Positions 25,632 to 33,775 are shown, numbered from the stretch's first letter. The stretch: 40,722 bases of DNA from Prevotella sp. CAG:891 (GCA_000437675.1 FR901653.1:1-40722); one strand, 5' to 3'. The notes: generated from the letters alone by a model not told the origin. Numbers and translations are program-made.

Positions 25632-26507
25632 ATGAAAACAGATATCTTTTTTAATAAGGAACGTGGCATTAAAGGCTGTATTTCCGACGGATGGCGCATT
25701 TTTGCCTTAAATTGGCGTGCGTACATCAAGACTTTGTGGGCCTACCTGATTTTCACAGGCATGGCTGGTGCATTTTTCGTAGAAATGAACGTACAATATG
25801 TATGCAACCACCTGCTTCCTGCCCTGCGTTTGTATCAGATGAAGGGGAATCCCGAAATCATTAAGATGTTGGCAATGCCGGAACTATCGTTGCTGTGTTA
25901 CTACATTCTTTCAGCCGTAGTTTTAGGAACAGCCCTGTTTTGCACGCACAGCCGCACCATTCAACTGATGCTACATTACGCCACTGAGCAGACCCTACCT
26001 CAGCTTCCGCTTCCTTTGCTCAAGGAAGAACGTGCCACCGCATTGCGCATTCTCAAAACCAACCTCAGTTTTGGTCTGCTCACAGCCATCATTACCGCCG
26101 GTATTTTGGCTGCAGCCTGGAAATGGCAACCTTGGATTGCACTGACACTTATTCCCTTATATATATATGTATCGGCCACAGCCAACGTATGCGAACTGCA
26201 ACATGCTCTGAAATGCAAAAGCTTTAAGTCATCGCTGGTTTACGCGCTGAAACACAGCATGGGACTAACCTTCATCATCCAGTTCATCACCTTTATACCT
26301 TCAGCCCTACTCTGCCTGGTATTCATCATGCCTACTTGCATTTATGCGCTGACTGAATGGGCCGGAAATAATTCCATGCTGATGGACGATCCTTCAGGCT
26401 TGCCCTCATACCTACCATTTATGTTCTTCATACTGAATGCCATCGGGCTGGCATGCTGTGCATTTGTTGGCAGTGTACGCAGCTGGACACTCGCCTTGAA
26501 GCAATAA
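25632..26507 (+). CDS. Multi-pass membrane protein of unknown function
   Basis: I do not recognise a named family. The 291-residue protein begins with a polar segment (MKTDIFFNKERGIKGCISDGWR) and then has about six hydrophobic segments, near 35-55, 95-115, 150-170, 172-190, 215-240 and 262-285. Two gaps hold amphipathic helices (AKRG-poor, aromatic-rich). Similar proteins of this length and N-terminus occur in Bacteroides, mostly unnamed. It is a single gene with its own promoter box and a strong terminator. No catalytic or ligand motif is visible. It could be a scaffold or a subunit of an unlinked transporter, but there is no evidence for either. Confidence 0.75.
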   Translation: MKTDIFFNKERGIKGCISDGWRIFALNWRAYIKTLWAYLIFTGMAGAFFVEMNVQYVCNHLLPALRLYQMKGNPEIIKMLAMPELSLLCYYILSAVVLGTALFCTHSRTIQLMLHYATEQTLPQLPLPLLKEERATALRILKTNLSFGLLTAIITAGILAAAWKWQPWIALTLIPLYIYVSATANVCELQHALKCKSFKSSLVYALKHSMGLTFIIQFITFIPSALLCLVFIMPTCIYALTEWAGNNSMLMDDPSGLPSYLPFMFFILNAIGLACCAFVGSVRSWTLALKQ

Positions 26508-26536
26508 CTAACGATTCATCGACCTTAGATTATATG

Positions 26537-26568
26537 GGAGTTTCATTCATTTGAAACTCCTTTTTTTT
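26537..26568 (+). terminator. Terminator of the 25632 membrane-protein gene
   Basis: A 9-bp perfect stem (26537-26545 with 26552-26560) is followed by eight T on the plus strand. Confidence 0.93.
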
Positions 26569-26609
26569 ATTTCAAAAACAAGCCATTCACTTAAAGTTCA
26601 TTAGTAGCC

Positions 26610-26640
26610 AAAAAAAAGACTACCCTTTTGAGGTAGTCTT
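26610..26640 (-). terminator. Terminator of tRNA-Val
   Basis: A 9-bp perfect stem (26616-26624 with 26632-26640) is followed on the minus strand by a run of T (26617-26610). It lies ten bases after the tRNA 3' end. Confidence 0.92.
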
Positions 26641-26649
26641 GAATGAATG

Positions 26650-26724
26650 TGGGCGCTGACGGATTCGAACCGCCGACCCTCTGCTTGTAAGGCAGACGCT
26701 CTGAACCAGCTGAGCTAAGCGCCC
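26650..26724 (-). tRNA. tRNA-Val (anticodon TAC)
   Basis: The sequence folds as a standard cloverleaf: a 7-bp acceptor stem (GGGCGCT/AGCGCCC), a 4-bp D stem, a 5-bp anticodon stem with loop CTTACAA giving anticodon TAC, a 5-nt variable loop, and a T arm with TTCGAAT. The discriminator base is A. CCA is not encoded and must be added by enzyme. It has its own promoter and terminator and is a single-gene unit. Confidence 0.97.
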
Positions 26725-26745
26725 TGTTTCCTTTCGAAAGCGGTG

Positions 26746-26777
26746 CAAAAGTACGAACTATTTCGATAACTACCAAA
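26746..26777 (-). promoter_or_regulatory. Bacteroidetes-type promoter for tRNA-Val
   Basis: TTTG (26777-26774) is followed after 20 bp by TACTTTTG (26753-26746) on the minus strand, about 20 bp before the tRNA 5' end. Confidence 0.78.
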
Positions 26778-26845
26778 TTTTTTATCGAATTTTTTACACC
26801 AATAGATAAACTTTTTTCACCACAAAACACCTACTTCGCTGATTT

Positions 26846-27592
26846 TCAACGATTTACGAATTTTGAAATTTCTGCACAAATTTGTCGAACAATGGCTTCA
26901 TCCGTCACTTTAAGCGAATATTCATCACTTCCGGCCTTACCCATTTCGACACCCTCGTGACGGAATTTCATGACACTTTTTTTCAAGCTTCGAGCCGAAG
27001 CATGAATTTCTTTGGCTCCTGTTTTCGTCAAAATAGCAGCAGCATTCTCTGACGTCACCCCACAACCCGGCATAATAGCCAAACGCGAACCCGCCATTTC
27101 CACCAGTTTTTGCAACATATCCGCCCCATCCAGTGCCGTAGAAGCCTGTCCGGAAGTAAGCAATCGGTTGCATCCTGCCGAAATAATCTGCTCCAAAGCC
27201 TCGAAAGGATTCGCACAAAGGTCAAACGCGCGATGAAAAGTTACATTCATACCCTGAGCCGCAGCCACACACTGGTGCAAAAAATCCAAATCGATGTTTC
27301 CGTCAGCCAACAACGCACCAACCACCACACCGTCGGCATGCAAACTGCGAGCCATTTCGATGTCGCGAAGAATGATTTCCTTTTCATCATCGGAATATAG
27401 AAAGTCACCGCCACGCGGACGAATCAGCACATGCTTCTGTATGCCTTCCAAACCACATACTTTGTCAATCAAACCCCACGAAGGAGTCAAACCGCCCTCG
27501 TCCAGACCGCTGCACAATTCCACACGGTGCGCTCCGCCTCGCTTTGCAGCCAACACACTATCCCAACTTCCGGCACAAATTTCAAGTATCAT
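26846..27592 (-). CDS. cutC: CutC family protein
   Basis: A TIM-barrel protein of 248 residues. Family motifs include EICAGSWDSVLAAKRGGAHR at the start, VELCSGLDEGGLTPS, RPRGGDFLYSDDE and VTFHRAFDL. Human and bacterial CutC were linked with copper handling, but the molecular activity is not settled, and the name may mislead. It is cytoplasmic. It is a single gene between tRNA-Val and the divergent pyrK. A weak -7-like box (TAACTTCG, 27667-27674, minus) lies upstream. Confidence 0.93.
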   Translation of the reverse strand: MILEICAGSWDSVLAAKRGGAHRVELCSGLDEGGLTPSWGLIDKVCGLEGIQKHVLIRPRGGDFLYSDDEKEIILRDIEMARSLHADGVVVGALLADGNIDLDFLHQCVAAAQGMNVTFHRAFDLCANPFEALEQIISAGCNRLLTSGQASTALDGADMLQKLVEMAGSRLAIMPGCGVTSENAAAILTKTGAKEIHASARSLKKSVMKFRHEGVEMGKAGSDEYSLKVTDEAIVRQICAEISKFVNR

Positions 27593-27717
27593 ATTTCAAC
27601 TATTATTTTAAAGCAGCCCAACCTTCATCCGTAAATCGGGCAGGCTACGCAGGTTTCATTTTAAAGCGAAGTTAACAACTTATTCGACTCAAGCACCACA
27701 ATCTTCAGATATTTTTA

Positions 27718-27725
27718 TAATTTTG
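27718..27725 (+). promoter_or_regulatory. -7 box for pyrK-pyrD
   Basis: TAATTTTG followed by C matches TAnnTTTG. Transcription would start near 27732, about 110 nt before pyrK. No clear -33 element is seen, and I recognise no pyrimidine-regulated structure in the leader. Confidence 0.5.
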
Positions 27726-27841
27726 CATGCATGCTGCGACTACACTCCGATTCTGTAAGCACAACACCCCTGTTCTTTCAGTTTTTGGTGTCATGTAGAA
27801 GCCAAGCATTCATCTTTAATTTGCATCACCCATATCTCTAA

Positions 27842-28630
27842 ATGTCAATGAAAAAATATGTACAGGACCTTCGAGTTGCAGCCATAGAGTTTCCGCGCGA
27901 GGGTTACGTTCTTTTAAAGCTGCAGCCATTGCAGGGACTTCTGCCGGAAATGAAACCCGGACAATTTGTCGAAGTGCAGGTTAAAAATTCCCCCACCACT
28001 TTTTTACGACGTCCCATTTCCATCAACTTTGTAGACTATGACACCAATGAGTTATGGCTGCTCGTCCATGCAATTGGCGACGGAACGCGCAGCATGGCAG
28101 CATCAAAGGTTGGCGACATCATCAACTGCGTATATCCCTTAGGCAACGGATTCACGATGCCCGAAACCGACGGACGCAAGGTGCTACTTGTTGGCGGTGG
28201 CGTCGGCACAGCCCCAATGCTGTACTTTGGCAAATTGCTGCGCGAAGCCGGCTGCGAACCCATCTTCCTGTTGGGCGGCCGCACTCGTTCCGACTTGATG
28301 CAATTAGACTTGTTCGAACAATTTGGCCGTGTGTATGTCACCACCGAAGACGGCTCAATGGGCGAACGCGGCTTTGTGACCAACCACAGCATTCTCAACG
28401 CCGAACGCTTTGACAGCGTAGCAACTTGCGGCCCGAAGCCCATGATGGTGGCTGTGGCACGTTGGGCAAACCAGGCAGGCATAACCTGCGAAGCCTCGCT
28501 CGAAAACCTGATGGCATGCGGACTTGGAGCTTGCCTTTGCTGCGTAGAAAAAGATGCAAACGAACACAATGTATGCGTTTGCAAAGAAGGACCCGTATTT
28601 AACACCCAACAATTATCATGGCTCAATTAA
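27842..28630 (+). CDS. pyrK: Dihydroorotate dehydrogenase B electron-transfer subunit
   Basis: A 262-residue FAD and [2Fe-2S] protein that takes electrons from PyrD and passes them to NAD+. The FAD site is FLRRPISINF near 60, the NAD-binding motif is GGGVGTAPML near 118, and the cluster cysteines are in MACGLGACLCC with a further Cys in CVCKEG. It starts at one of two ATGs two codons apart (27842 or 27848). Its last four codons overlap the start of pyrD, which fits the tight heterotetramer. The first half of the fused protein at 1469-3874 belongs to the same superfamily. Confidence 0.96.
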   Translation: MSMKKYVQDLRVAAIEFPREGYVLLKLQPLQGLLPEMKPGQFVEVQVKNSPTTFLRRPISINFVDYDTNELWLLVHAIGDGTRSMAASKVGDIINCVYPLGNGFTMPETDGRKVLLVGGGVGTAPMLYFGKLLREAGCEPIFLLGGRTRSDLMQLDLFEQFGRVYVTTEDGSMGERGFVTNHSILNAERFDSVATCGPKPMMVAVARWANQAGITCEASLENLMACGLGACLCCVEKDANEHNVCVCKEGPVFNTQQLSWLN

Positions 28631-29526
28631 ATGTAAACATCGGCAACCTTGCACTTAAAAACCCCGTCATGACGGCCTCCGGCACATTTGGCTACGGTTT
28701 GGAATTTGCCGACTTCATAGACCTCAACCGTCTGGGCGGTTTCATTGTAAAAGGCACAACCCTGCACCCGCGCGAAGGAAACGACTACCCGCGCATGGCC
28801 GAAACGCCCTCGGGTATGCTCAACTGCGTCGGACTGCAAAACAAGGGAGTCGACTACTTTTGCGAACATATTTACCCCCAACTGAAAGACATTGACAGCA
28901 ATGTACTTGTAAACGTATCGGGCAATTCGCCCGAGGACTATGCCGAATGTGCTGCACGCATCGACGAACTGCCCGGCATTCCCGGCATCGAGCTCAACAT
29001 CTCGTGCCCCAACGTAAAGAGCGGTGGCATGGCTTTCGGTGTAACCTGCGAAGGAGCTGCTGCGGTAGTAAAGGCTGTCAGAGAGAAATATCACAAAACG
29101 CTGATTGTTAAGCTGTCGCCCAATGTCACAGACATCGCCTCTATTGCACAGGCCGTCGAAGCCGAAGGTGCCGACAGTGTTTCGCTCATCAACACCCTTA
29201 TGGGCATGAGCATCGACATCGAACGACGCGCTTCACGCCTCAGCATCGGTACCGGCGGATTAAGCGGCCCCTGCGTAAAACCCGTGGCTCTGCGCATGGT
29301 ATGGCAGGTTGCCAAAGCTGTTAAAATTCCGGTAGTAGGTCTGGGAGGTATCATGAATGCCACCGACGCCATTGAATTCATGATGGCCGGAGCCACTGCC
29401 ATCGAAATAGGTACGGCCAACTTCATCGACCCTGCCATAACAGTCAAGGTTATAGACGGCATGAACGAATGGCTCGATGCACACGGCGTGAAAGATGTAC
29501 ACGAAATTATTGGCTGCCTTCACTAA
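28618..29526 (+). CDS. pyrD: Dihydroorotate dehydrogenase, type 1B catalytic subunit
   Basis: Oxidises dihydroorotate to orotate in pyrimidine synthesis, using FMN. It has 302 residues, as usual for PyrDB. Visible motifs: ASGTFGYG near 18, GNDYPRMAETPSGMLNCVGL near 55, the active-site loop IELNISCPNVKSGG with the catalytic Cys near 128, KLSPNV near 163, and the FMN phosphate site VGLGGIMNATDAIEFMMAGA. It overlaps pyrK by 13 bases, so translation is probably coupled. A strong terminator follows 45 bp on. Confidence 0.97.
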   Translation: MAQLNVNIGNLALKNPVMTASGTFGYGLEFADFIDLNRLGGFIVKGTTLHPREGNDYPRMAETPSGMLNCVGLQNKGVDYFCEHIYPQLKDIDSNVLVNVSGNSPEDYAECAARIDELPGIPGIELNISCPNVKSGGMAFGVTCEGAAAVVKAVREKYHKTLIVKLSPNVTDIASIAQAVEAEGADSVSLINTLMGMSIDIERRASRLSIGTGGLSGPCVKPVALRMVWQVAKAVKIPVVGLGGIMNATDAIEFMMAGATAIEIGTANFIDPAITVKVIDGMNEWLDAHGVKDVHEIIGCLH

Positions 29527-29570
29527 ACAGCCTCGCAACTGCTACGCCTAAACAGCGTAACGCAACATCA

Positions 29571-29607
29571 GGTTCGCACAACGAAACAGATTGTGCGAAC
29601 CTTTTTT
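29571..29607 (+). terminator. Terminator of pyrK-pyrD
   Basis: An 11-bp perfect stem (29571-29581 with 29591-29601) is followed by six T on the plus strand. Confidence 0.95.
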
Positions 29608-29840
29608 GTAACCCTGAATGTATCGAATTTTCAAAAAAACAACCATTCAGACTTCATCACCTTCGACCAGCACAGATATTAAGAATCAGTTGTTTCGTTG
29701 TCACCTGGCATTCCATTAGACTAACACAAGTGCATACCCCGCACCTATCCTTTAGAGGCTGTAAGTTAACCATTGCATCAAATGTTAAACAATAGGCTCA
29801 TGCAGACGTGAAATTCTATTAAAGAACAAAGCCATTCACC

Positions 29841-30160
29841 TCATCCGCTTTCAGACATTTGAGCCACGAACCAACCCACCTTTCTCATTTACTCCGCGAT
29901 TGTCAAAATTAGTTCCGAGCTAGTTTGAATTTCTTCCGAGCCATTTTCAAAAATCTCGGTATCACTGATAATCAGCGTTTTCAGAAAAACGCCAAAGTTG
30001 GTTACACACACGCCCGTTCTGCTTTGAAATGACGACAAAAGCCAGCTTTTGCTATTTTACGTTTATTTACTTATTTGTTAAATCCACCCTGCGCGCCAAT
30101 ACGCCCCAACCCAAGTAGTTGGAGGTTATACTTTGAGAAATAGCTGAAAGCGTCTGTCAA
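29841..30160 (+). repeat. Intergenic repeat element, copy B
   Basis: The second copy of the element at 15741-16065, in the same orientation. It carries one well-kept 21-bp unit (29906-29926) and one decayed unit (29927-29947), a palindrome CTGATAATCAG (29965-29975), the block ACCCTGCGCGC near 30090 and CTGAAAGCGTC near 30150. Distances between matched landmarks differ by only about 3 bp from copy A. It lies in a 1-kb gene-free region (29527-30566) that otherwise holds two terminators and a promoter; 29608-29840 shows nothing else. Confidence 0.7.
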
Positions 30161-30252
30161 AAATCGCGGTTGGCATTTAGCTTGGCCACCCTCACCATTC
30201 GCGACAGAGCCATTTTTTTTTAAAAAAAGACTGACGCACAAACAAAGGCCGT

Positions 30253-30291
30253 AGGTTAACAACGACAAAGCAGGTTGTGCCAACCTTTTTT
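30253..30291 (+). terminator. Terminator-like hairpin resembling the pyrD terminator
   Basis: AGGTT and ACAAC (30253-30263) pair with GTTGT and AACC (30274-30285) across an uneven internal loop, followed by six T. The sequence resembles the pyrD terminator at 29571, including the flanks. No gene precedes it directly, so it may end an untranslated transcript that crosses repeat copy B. Confidence 0.6.
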
Positions 30292-30423
30292 GTCAATTCT
30301 AAACTTAGCTGATATTCAAAAACACATCTTTTGCAGAATTACCCAAACAGACCGCCTTTTCACATTTTAAAACAAGATAAAGGCAGAAAAATGCAATGCG
30401 ATGTACAAAAAACCAACCTTTTT

Positions 30424-30455
30424 TTTGGATTTTCTAAGGTCAAGTATTATCTTTG
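30424..30455 (+). promoter_or_regulatory. Bacteroidetes-type promoter for the 30567 operon
   Basis: TTTG (30424-30427) is followed after 20 bp by TATCTTTG (30448-30455). Transcription would start near 30462, about 105 nt before the first ATG. Confidence 0.78.
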
Positions 30456-30566
30456 CTCTCGCGAATTTGTATACCCCATACACCCAATCGCACGATGAAC
30501 ATAACCTTCAGACTGGTACAGATTGGTTGCTGGCAAGTATGATTAACGCAGACTAATATTAACATT

Positions 30567-31202
30567 ATGGGATTTTTTTCAAACATATTCAAGCATAAAA
30601 AAGAAGCCAACGAAACTGGCTGGAGAGTGGGCGGCATGGAAGACTTCATGATGCTCATCCGTGTTTACTATCAAGCTGTAATGGCCTCGAACTTAGGCAT
30701 TAGTAATCTGGCAGCACTGCCCGACTTGCGCGTATTCAAACAAACCCTACACGTTCAAACGGTGAACAACAAACTGGGACTGGGCGAAAAGAACAAATGC
30801 AAGAAAATGCTGATGGAAATTTACGGCATCGAGGAGTTTTTCTTTAAAGAAATTGACCAGAGCATCAAGCGCAACTGCCGCAATGTGAACGAGGTGCGCA
30901 ACTATCTGTTCCTGTTCCAGGGATTCTCGCAGGAACTCATGATGCTGATGGGCAACTTGATGAAATGGAAATTCAGACTGCCCGGTTTCCTGAAGGAGGC
31001 TTTGCGCAACCTTACTGCCAAAACGGTGAACGACGTACTCACCAAAAATAATTGGAAAGATGAGAGTGTTCGCAAGGCTTGCATGTCGGTGCGCCGTTAC
31101 CAGCAGCAATTAGGCTACTCTCCGGAATGGATGACAACGTATGTCTACAACATTGTTGTACTTGCCAAAAAAGAACCCAAACCTGACGATAAAGACGAAT
31201 AG
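30567..31202 (+). CDS. Conserved-looking helical protein of unknown function
   Basis: I do not recognise a named domain. The 211-residue product is cytoplasmic (no signal peptide), basic, and rich in alpha helix. It has an N-terminal segment MGFFSNIFKHKKEA, a central KKMLMEIYGIEEFFFKEIDQ, and a C-terminal RRYQQQLGYSPEWMTTYVYN followed by a charged tail. It is the first gene of a unit with a coiled-coil protein, ZapA and RNase Y. That placement suggests a link to cell division or the membrane-bound RNA degradation complex, but this is inference from position only. The start is the only ATG near the promoter. Confidence 0.75.
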   Translation: MGFFSNIFKHKKEANETGWRVGGMEDFMMLIRVYYQAVMASNLGISNLAALPDLRVFKQTLHVQTVNNKLGLGEKNKCKKMLMEIYGIEEFFFKEIDQSIKRNCRNVNEVRNYLFLFQGFSQELMMLMGNLMKWKFRLPGFLKEALRNLTAKTVNDVLTKNNWKDESVRKACMSVRRYQQQLGYSPEWMTTYVYNIVVLAKKEPKPDDKDE

Positions 31203-31285
31203 AGGCAATATTTAAAAAACAGATAATGCTTTGGCACACTTCCGGCAAATCTTTACACCGGAAATGAACGCAGCCACAAACAAGT

Positions 31286-31579
31286 ATGACTAACGAACAA
31301 GAAATAGCTTTACGAAACTTTGAAGCACTTGTACGCCAACTCATGAACGCGTATGAGCAGATGCGTTTTGCCAATGCCGAACTGCAACAAAAACTGAGCA
31401 AATGCCAAGAGGAACTGGCTGATGCGCAAGAAACAATCGACCAACTGAAGAACGACTATTCCGTGCTGAAAACCGCACGCATGATCGAAGTTAACGGCGA
31501 TGACGTAAAAGAAGCTCAAGCTCGAATTGCCAAACTTATTCGCGAAGTTGACAAATGTATTGCCCTACTGGATGTGTAA
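31286..31579 (+). CDS. Small coiled-coil protein upstream of ZapA
   Basis: A 97-residue cytoplasmic protein that is almost entirely coiled coil: heptad-like repeats run from about residue 10 to 60 (for example FANAELQQKLSKCQEELADA), and a second helix occupies the C-terminal 35 residues. In size and shape it resembles ZapB, a partner of ZapA at the Z-ring, and it lies directly before zapA, but sequence identity with ZapB cannot be claimed by eye. It starts 83 bp after the preceding gene and is followed by a long hairpin. Confidence 0.75.
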   Translation: MTNEQEIALRNFEALVRQLMNAYEQMRFANAELQQKLSKCQEELADAQETIDQLKNDYSVLKTARMIEVNGDDVKEAQARIAKLIREVDKCIALLDV

Positions 31580-31597
31580 ACATCACTTTGTAGGCTG

Positions 31598-31683
31598 GTA
31601 TGCTCCATTACTTTATGGACTATTCTAATTGCAAAAACACAATGTGATGAATAGTCAATGAAGCATACTTTCCTTTTTTTTCA
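31598..31683 (+). other. Long interrupted hairpin with T-rich tail before zapA
   Basis: GTATGCT (31598-31604) pairs with AGCATAC (31662-31668), and GACTATTC (31618-31625) with GAATAGTC (31649-31656), with small bulges and ATT/AAT between. A T-rich tail TTTCCTTTTTTTTC (31669-31682) follows. It could be an intrinsic terminator or attenuator that lowers zapA-rny expression relative to the upstream genes. Confidence 0.55.
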
Positions 31684-31693
31684 CTCCAATGCC

Positions 31694-31996
31694 ATGGAAA
31701 ATAAAAGCGACAAATTTGTTATTCAACTGCTCATAGGCAAACAGGTATATCCTATCACCGTAAAACGCGACCAGGAAGAAATATACCGAAAGGCCTCACG
31801 AATGATCAACGAAAAACTTGGACGCTACGAGCAATCATACCCACACCTGAGCTACGAACGCTACACGGCTGTAGCATTGCTCGATTTTGCCGTACAGGTT
31901 ATTCAGCTACAGACTCAAAAAGACCAGTCGCTTTATGAAGAAACGGTTAACCGACTGAGTGGCGAACTCAACAATTTGCTAAACTCGGAACGTTAG
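31694..31996 (+). CDS. zapA: Cell division protein ZapA
   Basis: A 100-residue ZapA-family protein that binds and bundles FtsZ at the division ring. The N-terminal globular part is seen in VIQLLIGKQVYPITVKRDQE, the conserved helix contains ASRMINEKLGRYE, and the C-terminal coiled coil runs from about 65 to 100. I chose ATG 31694. An ATG 36 bp upstream would add MKHTFLFFHSNA, encoded partly by the 3' arm of the hairpin at 31598-31668. RNase Y lies 159 bp downstream, a gene order common in this order. Confidence 0.9.
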   Translation: MENKSDKFVIQLLIGKQVYPITVKRDQEEIYRKASRMINEKLGRYEQSYPHLSYERYTAVALLDFAVQVIQLQTQKDQSLYEETVNRLSGELNNLLNSER

Positions 31997-32155
31997 TACA
32001 AAGTATTGTTCGAATCCTGTCAGCATTGAATGGTCGGCAGGTCTGTTTACAAACCTTTTGCTAAATGCCCTACTGCAGGTGGCACGCCTTTAAAATCAGG
32101 TGTATCCATACGAAAACACTTGATTATCTCTTATTTAATACATTACAAAAAAGAA
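31997..32155 (+). promoter_or_regulatory. Structured region between zapA and rny
   Basis: This 159-nt stretch can fold into three successive hairpins: 32016-32021 with 32036-32041 (6 bp), 32077-32081 with 32085-32089 (5 bp, loop GCA), and 32095-32103 with 32116-32124 (9 bp with one G-U pair). A fourth pairing, 32039-32042 with 32053-32056, would compete with the first. No T-run follows. It may be a leader controlling rny or a small RNA; I match it to no known family. Confidence 0.45.
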
Positions 32156-33694
32156 ATGAACGTAACAATAGTTATCACAACCCTCATCAGCCTACTCATC
32201 GGAGCTGGTGTCGGATACAGCTTTTTTCGCTACGTGCTTAAAAAGAAGTATCTGAGAATGATTGACAACGCCAATAAGGAGGCTGATGTCATCAAAGAAA
32301 AAAAATTGCTGGAGGTTAAAGAAAAGTTCTTGAACAAAAAAGCAGAATTAGAAAAGGAAGTTCAACAACGCAACCAGCGCATTCTGCAAGTTGAAAACAA
32401 ACTGAAACAAAGAGAACTGGGCCTGAACCAAAGACAAGACGAACTGGGCCGACGGAAACAAGAGCTTGACAATACGCACAACAGACTGAACAACCAACAG
32501 CAGGCTCTGATAAAAAAAGAAGAGGAATTAGAAAAACTGCAACTGAAAGAACGCGAAAAATTAGAAGAACTGAGCGGACTTTCGGCTGAAGAAGCTAAAA
32601 AACGATTGGTCGATGCTCTCAAGGATGAAGCCCGCAGCGATGCACAAAGCTACATCAATGACATCATGGACGATGCCAAAATGACGGCTAACAAAGAGGC
32701 TAAACGAATCGTTATACAAACCATTCAGCGCGTGGCCACTGAAACGGCTATCGAAAACAGCGTTACGGTGTTCCACATCGACAACGACGAGGTAAAAGGA
32801 CGAATCATTGGTCGCGAAGGTCGAAACATCCGCGCGCTGGAAGCTGCCACTGGTGTTGAAATCGTGGTTGACGACACGCCCGAAGCTATCGTCATCAGTG
32901 CTTTCGACCCCGTACGTCGCGAAATCTGCCGATTGGCCTTACACCAGCTGATTGCTGACGGACGTATCCACCCGGCACGCATCGAAGAGGTTGTGGCCAA
33001 AGTTAAAAAACAAGTTGAAGACGAGGTTATCGAAACGGGTAAGCGCACGGCCATTGACTTGGGTATTCACGGTCTGCACCCCGAACTGGTTCGCATCGTT
33101 GGTAAAATGAAGTACCGCTCATCGTACGGACAGAACTTGCTGCAACATGCTCGCGAAACAGCCAACCTCTGCTCAGTGATGGCTGCCGAACTGGGATTAA
33201 ACCCGAAAAAAGCAAAACGCGCCGGACTTTTGCACGACATCGGCAAAGTGCCTGATGAAGAGAGCGAATTGCCACACGCCCTTTACGGTGCCAAACTGGC
33301 TGAAAAGTATAAGGAAAAGCCTGAAATTTGCAATGCCATTGGTGCTCACCACGATGAAATGGAAATGACATCACTGCTTGCCCCGATTGTTCAGGTGTGC
33401 GACGCCATCAGTGGTGCACGTCCCGGTGCACGACGCGAAATCGTTGAAGCTTACATCAAACGATTGAATGACTTGGAACAAATCGCCTCGAGCTATGAAG
33501 GAGTAACGAAAACTTATGCCATTCAAGCCGGTCGCGAACTTCGCGTCATCGTGGGTGCTGACAAGATTGACGATAAACAAATCGAAACGCTCAGCGCTGA
33601 CATTGCACGAAGAATACAAGACGAAATGACTTATCCCGGACAGGTTAAAATCACGGTTATCCGCGAAACTCGTTCTGTAAGTTATGCCAAATAA
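32156..33694 (+). CDS. rny: Ribonuclease Y
   Basis: A membrane-anchored endoribonuclease that starts mRNA decay. It has 512 residues: an N-terminal membrane helix (about 3-25), a long charged coiled coil (about 30-190, with KEEELEKLQLKEREKLEEL), a KH RNA-binding domain (GRIIGREGRNIRALE near 222), and an HD domain with the metal-binding motif GLLHDIGK near 360 followed by AHHDEME. The start at 32156 is chosen because the upstream frame back to 32030 crosses the structured leader and does not resemble the family. It lies in the zapA unit. Confidence 0.96.
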   Translation: MNVTIVITTLISLLIGAGVGYSFFRYVLKKKYLRMIDNANKEADVIKEKKLLEVKEKFLNKKAELEKEVQQRNQRILQVENKLKQRELGLNQRQDELGRRKQELDNTHNRLNNQQQALIKKEEELEKLQLKEREKLEELSGLSAEEAKKRLVDALKDEARSDAQSYINDIMDDAKMTANKEAKRIVIQTIQRVATETAIENSVTVFHIDNDEVKGRIIGREGRNIRALEAATGVEIVVDDTPEAIVISAFDPVRREICRLALHQLIADGRIHPARIEEVVAKVKKQVEDEVIETGKRTAIDLGIHGLHPELVRIVGKMKYRSSYGQNLLQHARETANLCSVMAAELGLNPKKAKRAGLLHDIGKVPDEESELPHALYGAKLAEKYKEKPEICNAIGAHHDEMEMTSLLAPIVQVCDAISGARPGARREIVEAYIKRLNDLEQIASSYEGVTKTYAIQAGRELRVIVGADKIDDKQIETLSADIARRIQDEMTYPGQVKITVIRETRSVSYAK

Positions 33695-33709
33695 CAAAAC
33701 ATAGTACTG

Positions 33710-33775
33710 CAAACAGCAAGTGTAGGAATGCAATAACCCTCAGGGGGCTATTCCCACTTGCTGTTTGTCATTTTA
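33710..33775 (+). terminator. Likely terminator of rny
   Basis: A 13-bp perfect stem (33710-33722 with 33755-33767) is extended inside by GGAAT/ATTCC and CCCT/GGGG. The tail is only moderately T-rich (TCATTTT). The gap from 33776 to 34001 shows nothing else I can name. Confidence 0.7.

Noticed and set aside
30071..30283. Minus-strand frame of 70 codons in the gene-free region after pyrD.
   Set aside because: Low-complexity and not protein-like; it crosses the terminator-like hairpin and repeat copy B.
32008..32024. GTTCGAATCC, resembling a tRNA T-loop, after zapA.
   Set aside because: No matching acceptor, D or anticodon arms lie upstream, so it is not a tRNA and probably chance.
32030..32155. 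Upstream start for rny at 32030.
   Set aside because: It would add 42 residues, encoded by the structured leader, in front of the membrane helix that normally begins RNase Y.
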